From contig NW_020825298.1 in NCBI RefSeq assembly GCF_003286085.1, positions 1,736,001-1,800,000 on the forward strand: DNA of 64,000 nt, in the 5' to 3' direction. The position numbers and the translations under genes were made by a program. A model generated the notes under the pieces. It saw nothing but the letters and a program-made list of their open reading frames with translations. It was not told the DNA's origin and did not search any database. The DNA comes from Drosophila persimilis (lineage: Eukaryota > Arthropoda > Insecta > Diptera > Drosophilidae). This document shows, piece by piece, positions 49,852-61,040 of this stretch. Positions within the stretch are counted from its first letter, which is position 1. The number at the start of each line of letters is the position of its first letter.

Positions 49852-52800
49852 ATGAGGCCGATTTTTGTCAAATTTAATGATGTAACCATCATGATTTTTT
49901 GCGAAAATCGTGAAAAAATGTATGTCCTTTTTTCCGATGGCAGTCGATTGGCGGGACTCTCTCTATTACAGAAAGACATGCCACTCCCCGATCGGCAAAT
50001 AAATAGCCAAGATATAGCGTACAGAAGAATCCAGGATTTGAATGATATGCAATCCTAATCTTCAGAAGGCTATATCTCAGATAAATAGGGCCAGATCGAT
50101 GAGGGACCAACTCTGCCAGGATCGTGACGATCCAAACTGTCGAACGGCATCAAAATCTCGACTACGAAAATGAGGCCGATTTTTGTCAAATTTAATGATG
50201 TAACCATCATGATTTTTTGCGAAAATCGTGAAAAAATGTATGTCCTTTTTTCCGATGGCAGTCGATTGGCAGGACTCTCCCCATTACGGAAAGACATGCC
50301 ACTCCCCGATCGGCAAATAAATAGCCCAGATATAGCCTCAGAAGAAACCAGGATTTTAATGATATGCAATCCTAATCTTCAGAAGGCTATATCTCAGATA
50401 AATAGGGCCAGATCGATGAGGGACCAACTCTGCCAGGATCGTGACGATCCACACTGTCGAACGGCATCAAAATCTCGACTACGAAAATGAGGCCGATTTT
50501 TGTCAAATTTAATGATGTAACCATCATGATTTTTTGCGAAAATCGTGAAAAAATGTATGTCCTTTTTTCCGATGGCAGTCGATTGGCAGGACTCTCCCCA
50601 TTACGGAAAGACATGCCACTCCCCGATCGGCAAATAAATAGCCCAGATATAGCCTCAGAAGAAACCAGGATTTAAATGATATGCAATCCTAATCTTCAGA
50701 AGGCTATATCTCAGATAAATAGGGCCAGATCGATGAGGGACCAACTCTGCCAGGATCGTGACGATCCAAACTGTCGAACGGCATCAAAATCTCGACTACG
50801 AAAATGAGGCCGATTTTTGTCAAATTTAATGATGTAACCATCATGATTTTTTGCGAAAATCTTGAAAAAATGTATGTCCTTTTTTCCGATGGCAGTCGAT
50901 TGGCAGGACTCTCCCCATTACGGGGGGATAGAGCCAGATTGATGAAGGACCAACTCTGCCAGGATCGTGACGATCCAAACTGTCGAACGGCATCAAAATC
51001 TCGACTACGAAAATGAGGCCGATTTTTGTCAAATTTAATGATGTAACCATCATGATTTTTTGCGAAAATCGTGAAAAAATGTATGTCCTTTTTTCCGATG
51101 GCAGTCGATTGGCAGGACTCTCCCCATTACGGAAAGACATGCCACTCCCCGATCGGCAAATAAATAGCCCAGATATAGCCTCAGAAGAAACCAGGATTTA
51201 AATGATATGCAATCCTAATCTTCAGAAGGCTATATCTCAGATAAATAGGGCCAGATCGATGAGGGACCAACTCTGCCAGGATCGTGACGATCCAAACTGT
51301 CGAACGGCATCAAAATCTCGACTACGAAAATGAGGCCGATTTTTGTCAAATTTAATGATGTAACCATCATGATTTTTTGCGAAAATCGTGAAAAAATGTA
51401 TGTCCTTTTTTCCGATGGCAGTCGATTGGCAGGACTCTCCCCATTACGGAAAGACATGCCACTCCCCGATCGGCAAATAAATAGCCCAGATATAGCCTCA
51501 GAAGAAACCAGGATTTTAATGATATGCAATCCTAATCTTCAGAAGGCTATATCTCAGATAAATAGGGCCAGATCGATGAGGGACCAACTCTGCCAGGATC
51601 GTGACGATCCAAACTGTCGAACGGCATCAAAATCGCGACTACGAAAATGAGGCCGATTTTTGTCAAATTTAATGATGTAACCATCATGATTTTTTGCGAA
51701 AATCGTGAAAAAATGTATGTCCTTTTTTCCGATGGCAGTCGATTGGCAGGACTCTCCCCATTACGGAAAGACATGCCACTCCCCGATCGGCAAATAAATA
51801 GCCAAGATATAGCGTACAGAAGAATCCAGGATTTGAATGATATGCAATCCTAATCTTCAGAAGGCTATATCTCAGATAAATAGGGCCAGATCGATGAGGG
51901 ACCAACTCTGCCAGGATCGTGACGATCCAAACTGTCGAACGGCATCAAAATCGCGACTACGAAAATGAGGCCGATTTTTGTCAAATTTAATGATGTAACC
52001 ATCATGATTTTTTGCGAAAATCGTGAAAAAATGTATGTCCTTTTTTCCGATGGCAGTCGATTGGCAGGACTCTCCCCATTACGGAAAGACATGCCACTCC
52101 CCGATCGGCAAATAAATAGCCAAGATATAGCGTACAGAAGAATCCAGGATTTGAATGATATGCAATCCTAATCTTCAGAAGGCTATATCTCAGATAAATA
52201 GGGCCAGATCGATGAGGGACCAACTCTGCCAGGATCGTGACGATCCACACTGTCGAACGGCATCAAAATCTCGACTACGAAAATGAGGCCGATTTTTGTC
52301 AAATTTAATGATGGTTACATCATGATTTTTTGCGAAAATCGTGAAAAAATGTATGTCCTTTTTTCCGATGGCAGTCGATTGGCAGGACTCTCCCCATTAC
52401 GGAAAGACATGCCACTCCCCGATCGGCAAATAAATAGCCAAGATATAGCGTACAGAAGAATCCAGGATTTGAATGATATGCAATCCTAATCTTCAGAAGG
52501 CTATATCTCAGATAAATAGGGCCAGATCGATGAGGGACCAACTCTGCCAGGATCGTGACGATCCACACTGTCGAACGGCATCAAAATCTCGACTACGAAA
52601 ATGAGGCCGATTTTTGTCAAATTTAATGATGGTTACATCATGATTTTTTGCGAAAATCGTGAAAAAATGTATGTCCTTTTTTCCGATGGCAGTCGATTGG
52701 CAGGACTCTCCCCATTACGGGGGGATAGAGCCAGATCGATGAAGGACCAACTCTGCCAGGATCGTGACGATCCAAACTGTCGAACGGCATCAAAATCTCG

Positions 52801-55800
52801 ACTACGAAAATGAGGCCGATTTTTGTCAAATTTAATGATGTAACCATCATGATTTTTTGCGAAAATCGTGAAAAAATGTATGTCCTTTTTTCCGATGGCA
52901 GTCGATTGGCAGGACTCTCCCCATTACGGAAAGACATGCCACTCCCCGATCGGCAAATAAATAGCCAAGATATAGCGTACAGAAGAATCCAGGATTTGAA
53001 TGATATGCAATCCTAATCTTCAGAAGGCTATATCTCAGATAAATAGGGCCAGATCGATGAGGGACCAACTCTGCCAGGATCGTGACGATCCACACTGTCG
53101 AACGGCATCAAAATCTCGACTACGAAAATGAGGCCGATTTTTGTCAAATTTAATGATGTAACCATCATGATTTTTTGCGAAAATCGTGAAAAAATGTATG
53201 TCCTTTTTTCCGATGGCAGTCGATTGGCAGGACTCTCCCCATTACGGAAAGACATGCCACTCCCCGATCGGCAAATAAATAGCCCAGATATAGCCTCAGA
53301 AGAAACCAGGATTTTAATGATATGCAATCCTAATCTTCAGAAGGCTATATCTCAGATAAATAGGGCCAGATCGATGAGGGACCAACTCTGCCAGGATCGT
53401 GACGATCCAAACTGTCGAACGGCATCAAAATCGCGACTACGAAAATGAGGCCGATTTTTGTCAAATTTAATGATGTAAACATCATGATTTTTTGCGAAAA
53501 TCTTGAAAAAATGTATGTCCTTTTTTCCGATGGCAGTCGATTGGCGGGACTCTCTCGATTACAGAAAGACATGCCACTCCCCGATCGGCAAATAAATAGC
53601 CAAGATATAGCGTACAGAAGAATCCAGGATTTGAATGATATGCAATCCTAATCTTCAGAAGGCTATATCTCAGATAAATAGGGCCAGATCGATGAGGGAC
53701 CAACTCTGCCAGGATCGTGACGATCCACACTGTCGAACGGCATCAAAATCTCGACTACGAAAATGAGGCCGATTTTTGTCAAATTTAATGATGTAACCAT
53801 CATGATTTTTTGCGAAAATCTTGAAAAAATGTATGTCCTTTTTTCCGATGGCAGTCGATTGGCAGGACTCTCCCCATTACGGGGGGATAGAGCCAGATTG
53901 ATGAAGGACCAACTCTGCCAGGATCGTGACGATCCAAACTGTCGAACGGCATCAAAATCTCGACTACGAAAATGAGGCCGATTTTTGTCAAATTTAATGA
54001 TGTAACCATCATGATTTTTTGCGAAAATCGTGAAAAAATGTATGTCCTTTTTTCCGATGGCAGTCGATTGGCAGGACTCTCCCCATTACGGAAAGACATG
54101 CCACTCCCCGATCGGCAAATAAATAGCCCAGATATAGCCTCAGAAGAAACCAGGATTTAAATGATATGCAATCCTAATCTTCAGAAGGCTATATCTCAGA
54201 TAAATAGGGCCAGATCGATGAGGGACCAACTCTGCCAGGATCGTGACGATCCAAACTGTCGAACGGCATCAAAATCTCGACTACGAAAATGAGGCCGATT
54301 TTTGTCAAATTTAATGATGTAACCATCATGATTTTTTGCGAAAATCGTGAAAAAATGTATGTCCTTTTTTCCGATGGCAGTCGATTGGCAGGACTCTCCC
54401 CATTACGGAAAGACATGCCACTCCCCGATCGGCAAATAAATAGCCAAGATATAGCGTACAGAAGAATCCAGGATTTGAATGATATGCAATCCTAATCTTC
54501 AGAAGGCTATATCTCAGATAAATAGGGCCAGATCGATGAGGGACCAACTCTGCCAGGATCGTGACGATCCACACTGTCGAACGGCATCAAAATCTCGACT
54601 ACGAAAATGAGGCCGATTTTTGTCAAATTTAATGATGGTTACATCATGATTTTTTGCGAAAATCGTGAAAAAATGTATGTCCTTTTTTCCGATGGCAGTC
54701 GATTGGCAGGACTCTCCCCATTACGGGGGGATAGAGCCAGATCGATGAAGGACCAACTCTGCCAGGATCGTGACGATCCAAACTGTCGAACGGCATCAAA
54801 ATCTCGACTACGAAAATGAGGCCGATTTTTGTCAAATTTAATGATGTAACCATCATGATTTTTTGCGAAAATCGTGAAAAAATGTATGTCCTTTTTTCCG
54901 ATGGCAGTCGATTGGCAGGACTCTCCCCATTACGGAAAGACATGCCACTCCCCGATCGGCAAATAAATAGCCCAGATATAGCCTCAGAAGAAACCAGGAT
55001 TTTAATGATATGCAATCCTAATCTTCAGAAGGCTATATCTCAGATAAATAGGGCCAGATCGATGAGGGACCAACTCTGCCAGGATCGTGACGATCCACAC
55101 TGTCGAACGGCATCAAAATCTCGACTACGAAAATGAGGCCGATTTTTGTCAAATTTAATGATGTAACCATCATGATTTTTTGCGAAAATCGTGAAAAAAT
55201 GTATGTCCATTTTTCCGATGGCAGTCGATTGGCAGGACTCTCCCCATTACGGGGGGATAGAGCCAGATCGATGAAGGACCAACTCTGCCAGGATCGTGAC
55301 GATCCACACTGTCGAACGGCATCAAAATCTCGACTACGAAAATGAGGCCGATTTTTGTCAAATTTAATGATGTAACATCATGATTTTTTGCGAAAATCGT
55401 GAAAAAATGTATGTCCTTTTTTCCGATGGCAGTCGATTGGCGGGACTCTCTCGATTACAGAAAGACATGCCACTCCCCGATCGGCAAATAAATAGCCCAG
55501 ATATAGCCTCAGAAGAAACCAGGATTTGAATGATATGCAATCCTAATCTTCAGAAGGCTATATCTCAGATAAATAGGGCCAGATCGATGAGGGACCAACT
55601 CTGCCAGGATCGTGACGATCCAAACTGTCGAACGGCATCAAAATCGCGACTACGAAAATGAGGCCGATTTTTGTCAAATTTAATGATGTAACCATCATGA
55701 TTTTTTGCGAAAATCGTGAAAAAATGTATGTCCTTTTTTCCGATGGCAGTCGATTGGCAGGACTCTCCCCATTACGGAAAGACATGCCACTCCCCGATCG

Positions 55801-55861
55801 GCAAATAAATAGCCAAGATATAGCGTACAGAAGAATCCAGGATTTGAATGATATGCAATCC

Positions 55862-55907
55862 TAATGTATGTATAATCCATATGGATCCATATGTACAATC
55901 CATAAAA
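55862..55907 (+). repeat. Palindromic scar inside the array
   Basis: Between ATGCAATCCTAATG and AAAATGTATGTCC lies sequence foreign to the unit, including the perfect 16-bp palindrome CATATGGATCCATATG (55878-55893). The array resumes in the middle of a unit. On the minus strand this joins two frames into one of 220 codons, which has no sign of being a gene. Confidence 0.85.
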
Positions 55908-57106
55908 TGTATGTCCTTTTTTCCGATGGCAGTCGATTGGCAGGACTCTCCCCATTACGGAAAGACATGCCACTCCCCGATCGGCAAATAAATAGCCAAG
56001 ATATAGCGTACAGAAGAATCCAGGATTTGAATGATATGCAATCCTAATCTTCAGAAGGCTATATCTCAGATAAATAGGCCAGATCGATGAAGGACCAACT
56101 CTGTCAGGATCGTGACGATCCAAACTGTCGAACGGCATCAAAATCTCGACTACGAAAATGAGGCCGATTTTTGTCAAATTTAATGATGTAACCATCATGA
56201 TTTTTTGCGAAAATCGTGAAAAAATGTATGTCCTTTTTTCCGATGGCAGTCGATTGGCAGGACTTTCCCCATTACGGAAAGACATGCCACTCCCCGATCG
56301 GCAAATAAATAGCCCAGATATAGCCTCAGAAGAAACCAGGATTTGAATGATATGCAATCCTAATCTTCAGAAGGCTATATCTCAGATAAAAAGGCCAGAT
56401 CGATGAGGGACCAACTCTGCCAGGATCGTGACGATCCAAACTGTCGAACGGCATCAAAATCTCGACTACGAAAATGAGGCCGATTTTTGTCAAATTTAAT
56501 GATGGTTACATCATGATTTTTTGCGAAAATCTTGAAAAAATGTATGTCCTTTTTTCCGATGGCAGTCGATTGGCAGGACTTTCCCCATTACGGAAAGACA
56601 TGCCACTCCCCGATCGGCAAATAAATAGCCCAGATATAGCCTCAGAAGAAACCAGGATTTTAATGATATGCAATCCTAATCTTCAGAAGGCTATATCTCA
56701 GATAAATAGGCCAGATCGATGAAGGACCAACTCTGCCAGGATCGTGACGATCCAAACTGTCGAACGGCATCAAAATCTCGACTACGAAAATGAGGCCGAT
56801 TTTTGTCAAATTTAATGATGTAACATCATGATTTTTTGCGAAAATCGTGAAAAAATGTATGTCCTTTTTTCCGATGGCAGTCGATTGGCGGGACTCTCTC
56901 GATTACAGAAAGACATGCCACTCCCCGATCGGCAAATAAATAGCCAAGATATAGCGTACAGAAGAATCCAGGATTTTAATGATATGCAATCCTAATCTTC
57001 AGAAGGCTATATCTCAGATAAATAGGGCCAGATCGATGAGGGACCAACTCTGCCAGGATCGTGACGATCCAAACTGTCGAACGGCATCAAAATCTCGACT
57101 ACGAAA

Positions 57107-59296
57107 ATGAGGCCGATTTTTGTCAAATTTAATGATGGTTACATCATGATTTTTTGCGAAAATCGTGAAAAAATGTATGTCCTTTTTTCCGATGGCAGTC
57201 GATTGGCAGGACTTTCCCCATTACGGAAAGACATGCCCCTCCCCGATCGGCAAATAAATAGCCCAGATATAGCCTCAGAAGAAACCAGGATTTGAATGAT
57301 ATGCAATCCTAATCTTCAGAAGGCTATATCTCAGATAAATAGGCCAGATCGATGAAGGACCAACTCTGCCAGGATCGTGACGATCCAAACTGTCGAACGG
57401 CATCAAAATCTCGACTACGAAAATGAGGCCGATTTTTGTCAAATTTAATGATGGTTACATCATGATTTTTTGCGAAAATCTTGAAAAAATGTATGTCCTT
57501 TTTTCCGATGGCAGTCGATTGGCAGGACTTTCCCCGATCGGCAAATAAATAGCCCAGATATAGCCTCAGAAGAAACCAGGATTTTAATGATATGCAATCC
57601 TAATCTTCAGAAGGCTATATCTCAGATAAATAGGCCAGATCGATGAAGGACCAACTCTGCCAGGATCGTGACGATCCAAACTGTCGAACGGCATCAAAAT
57701 CTCGACTACGAAAATGAGGCCGATTTTTGTCAAATTTAATGATGTAACATCATGATTTTTTGCGAAAATCGTGAAAAAATGTATGTCCTTTTTTCCGATG
57801 GCAGTCGATTGGCGGGACTCTCTCGATTACAGAAAGACATGCCACTCCCCGATCGGCAAATAAATAGCCAAGATATAGCGTACAGAAGAATCCAGGATTT
57901 TAATGATATGCAATCCTAATCTTCAGAAGGCTATATCTCAGATAAATAGGGCCAGATCGATGAGGGACCAACTCTGCCAGGATCGTGACGATCCAAACTG
58001 TCGAACGGCATCAAAATCTCGACTACGAAAATGAGGCCGATTTTTGTCAAATTTAATGATGTAACATCATGATTTTTTGCGAAAATCGTGAAAAAATGTA
58101 TGTCCTTTTTTCCGATGGCAGTCGATTGGCGGGACTCTCTCGATTACAGAAAGACATGCCACTCCCCGATCGGCAAATAAATAGCCAAGATATAGCGTAC
58201 AGAAGAATCCAGGATTTTAATGATATGCAATCCTAATCTTCAGAAGGCTATATCTCAGATAAATAGGGCCAGATCGATGAGGGACCAACTCTGCCAGGAT
58301 CGTGACGATCCAAACTGTCGAACGGCATCAAAATCTCGACTACGAAAATGAGGCCGATTTTTGTCAAATTTAATGATGGTTACATCATGATTTTTTGCGA
58401 AAATCGTGAAAAAATGTATGTCCTTTTTTCCGATGGCAGTCGATTGGCAGGACTTTCCCCATTACGGAAAGACATGCCCCTCCCCGATCGGCAAATAAAT
58501 AGCCCAGATATAGCCTCAGAAGAAACCAGGATTTGAATGATATGCAATCCTAATCTTCAGAAGGCTATATCTCAGATAAATAGGCCAGATCGATGAAGGA
58601 CCAACTCTGCCAGGATCGTGACGATCCAAACTGTCGAACGGCATCAAAATCTCGACTACGAAAATGAGGCCGATTTTTGTCAAATTTAATGATGGTTACA
58701 TCATGATTTTTTGCGAAAATCTTGAAAAAATGTATGTCCTTTTTTCCGATGGCAGTCGATTGGCAGGACTTTCCCCATTACGGAAAGACATGCCACTCCC
58801 CGATCGGCAAATAAATAGCCCAGATATAGCCTCAGAAGAAACCAGGATTTTAATGATATGCAATCCTAATCTTCAGAAGGCTATATCTCAGATAAATAGG
58901 CCAGATCGATGAAGGACCAACTCTGCCAGGATCGTGACGATCCAAACTGTCGAACGGCATCAAAATCTCGACTACGAAAATGAGGCCGATTTTTGTCAAA
59001 TTTAATGATGTAACATCATGATTTTTTGCGAAAATCGTGAAAAAATGTATGTCCTTTTTTCCGATGGCAGTCGATTGGCGGGACTCTCTCGATTACAGAA
59101 AGACATGCCACTCCCCGATCGGCAAATAAATAGCCAAGATATAGCGTACAGAAGAATCCAGGATTTTAATGATATGCAATCCTAATCTTCAGAAGGCTAT
59201 ATCTCAGATAAATAGGGCCAGATCGATGAGGGACCAACTCTGCCAGGATCGTGACGATCCAAACTGTCGAACGGCATCAAAATCTCGACTACGAAA
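57107..59296 (+). repeat. Block duplicated with a period of about 1241 bp
   Basis: Units at 57107 and 58348 share a private variant (ATGCCCCTCC in place of ATGCCACTCC) and are followed by units of the same types in the same order, except that one 317-bp unit and a 25-bp deletion differ. This marks a recent four-unit duplication at the right end. Confidence 0.8.
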
Positions 59297-59893
59297 ATGA
59301 GGCCGATTTTTGTCAAATTTAATGATGGTTACATCATGATTTTTTGCGAAAATCGTGAAAAAATGTATGTCCTTTTTTCCGATGGCAGTCGATTGGCGGG
59401 ACTCTTCCCATTACGGAAAGACATGCCACTCCCCGATCGGCCCATATATAGCCCAGATATAGCGTACAGAAGAATCCAGGATTTGAATGATATGCAATCC
59501 TAATCTTCAGAAGGCTATATCTCAGATAAATAGGGCCAGATCGATGAGGGACCAACTCTGCCAGGATCGTGACGATCCAAACTGTCGAACGGCATCAAAA
59601 TCTCGACTACGAAAATGAGGCCGATTTTTGTCAAATTTAATGATGTAACCATCATGATTTTTTGCGAAAATCGTGAAAAAATGTATGTCCTTTTTTCCGA
59701 TGGCAGTCGACTGGCAGGACTCTCCCGATGACGAAGAGATATGCCCAAATAGGCAGATAAATAGTTTAGATATGGCCAAAGAAATGTCCAAACATATTTA
59801 ATCGGACGTTTTATGGGCAAAAACGTGAAATTTCAGGGCGTTTAAGGGCACCCTGTGATCGAAAAAATGTGCCTTATTTAATTGAATCCTTAT

Positions 59894-60287
59894 CAAGGAT
59901 CAAGAGCATTTACTAAGATCAAAAATATTTTGTTTTCTCTGCTATTTGTGAACCGATGTGGGCGTGCCACGCCTTTTTGTAATCGCTATAGTTTCCCCGA
60001 TAAAGGATACAGCAAGGATGATTTTTGAATAGCTTTATTATTCGAAACTTATCTTAGTATAAATATCAAATATATAAAATTCTCGTATTTATATATAAAC
60101 CTAACACCAAAGAGATCTACCTGGAGTCTAGTATACCGCGTAGCCCCTCCTTGGTGACCTTGGTCGAAGTCCTTAATGTCGACGGCCAGGTCGAGGAATG
60201 ATGGCTTGTTCGGTTCGGATCTTGCAATGCGCTTCTGTCCTGCTGGGATAAAGTTCTGGGATGTGGTCTGCTAAAATCAGATACGAC
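59894..60287 (-). repeat. Right inverted repeat arm
   Basis: This arm is the reverse complement of the left arm, beginning CAAGGATCAAGAGC at the array side and ending ATCAGATACGAC. The GATGTGGGCGTGCCACGCCT block and the CAAGGATGAT block are the clearest matches. Its TA-rich tract is shorter and interrupted compared with the left arm. Confidence 0.75.
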
Positions 60288-60514
60288 TCGACATAAGTCC
60301 TCTGTGAAGTCATTTACGCGTCTCGAAGCTGAAGCCCAGCGGTTTATTTGGCGGCGTATGAATGGGCGTCATGACTGGCTCATGATGACTCGACAGTCAG
60401 TGATTATACTCATATTTTCTAAAACTGTTAAATTTTTTTTGCGTTCAATCAGATCTGATGCAGACTCGGCAATCTGTTGGGTATAGACTCTATAGTTACG
60501 GATATTCTTCAAAA

Positions 60515-60832
60515 TTGTGGGAGCCCCCGATTTTCGTCATTTGTGCGGGCGGAAGAGGGCGTAGTGCACGTGTAATTGTGTGATTTAACAGGAAGTCTAA
60601 ATAGCTCTAGCCCTTTTAGTCTCTGAGATATAGGCGCTAATCGGGACGGAAAGACATACAAACATAGCTATATAGACTCGGCTATTGATACTGTTAAAGA
60701 ATATATATACTTAATGGGGTCATAAACGCTTCCTTCTGGATCCACACGTCCAGTTTCACCACTACTCTAACATACCCCTTTACTCACTTCGAGTTTTGGG
60801 TAACTAGCATGAGTATCGGATAAAAATATGTA
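60515..60832 (+). mobile_element. DINE-1/SGM-like Helitron remnant
   Basis: The order of phrases is that of DINE-1-type elements in Drosophila: GTGGGAGCCCCCGATTTTCG, TTTGTGCGGGCGGAAG, a GTCTCTGAGATATAGGCG block, GGGACGGAAAGACAT, GACTCGGCTATTGAT, AAGAATATATATACTTAATG and GGGTCATAAACGCTTCCTTC. These are non-autonomous Helitron-like elements and very common in flies, including as SGM in the obscura group. The copy is degenerate and codes nothing. I recall the consensus only approximately. Confidence 0.6.
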
Positions 60833-60940
60833 TGACTGGAGGCGAAAACTAAGTATTTAAGGCTAGGAATGTTGACTGCGGCATATGCAACAAATTTCCT
60901 TGTTTTCCTTTCCTTTAATTTCCATATTTTCTTTCTTTTC

Positions 60941-61040
60941 TATATCTTGACTGTTTATGGACCGATCGGTGGCGTGGCATGTCATTTTGGGATCGAGAGA
61001 GTCCTGCCAATCGGCTGGCATCAGACAAAACAGACGTCCA
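60941..61040 (-). repeat. Diverged inverted copy of the array unit outside the array
   Basis: The minus strand here aligns with part of the 317-bp unit, with matches at GGCAGGACTCTCTCGAT, ATGCCAC and CCGATCGG followed by TCAAGATATA. Differences are spread along it, so it is much older than the array units. It lies right of the right inverted arm and next to the DINE-1-like remnant. Confidence 0.7.

Larger units (their letters stand above)
42419..59893 (+). repeat. Tandem array of a 316-318 bp unit, about 57 units
   Basis: Counting the motif ATGAGGCCGATTTTTGTC gives 57 occurrences from 42671 to 59615, after a first, internally deleted unit at 42419. Spacing is mostly 316, 317 or 318 bp. Exceptions are eight 209-bp units sharing one deletion junction, one of 205 bp (43935), one of 291 bp (57423), one of 329 bp (47310) and one 500-bp step with a scar (55658-56158). 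Units are nearly identical in the centre and more diverged at both ends, as unequal exchange predicts. Each unit has an open frame on both strands. Constant small palindromes are a hairpin at ATGATG...CATCAT and GGATCGTGACGATCC. The last unit decays past about 59710 and array homology is lost by 59800. Confidence 0.97.
41967..60287. mobile_element. 18.3-kb foldback-like element with an internal satellite array
   Basis: Two long inverted repeats enclose a 17.5-kb tandem array. Reading the right arm in reverse complement gives, in the same order as the left arm: GTCGTATCTGATTT; CCCAGCAGGACAGAAGCGCA; AAGGTCACCAAGGA; GTAGATCT; a TA-rich tract; ATCATCCTTGCTGTATCC; AGGCGTGGCACGCCCACATC; and CTTGATCCTTG. 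The arms have diverged, with indels between these blocks. No transposase frame lies between them, so it would be non-autonomous. The layout matches foldback elements, in which tandem repeats lie inside long inverted repeats; Tetris of D. virilis is a known case that seeded a satellite. Outer ends and target-site duplications could not be defined. An alternative is an inverted duplication of an older repeat that later captured the array. Confidence 0.7.

Noticed and set aside
55695-56357. Minus-strand frame of 220 codons in the array
   Set aside because: It arises only because the palindromic patch at 55862-55907 joins two unit frames; it is a by-product of the rearrangement.
42419-59893. CRISPR array
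   Set aside because: There are no short repeats with unique spacers; the whole 317-bp unit repeats, and the setting is a eukaryotic genome.
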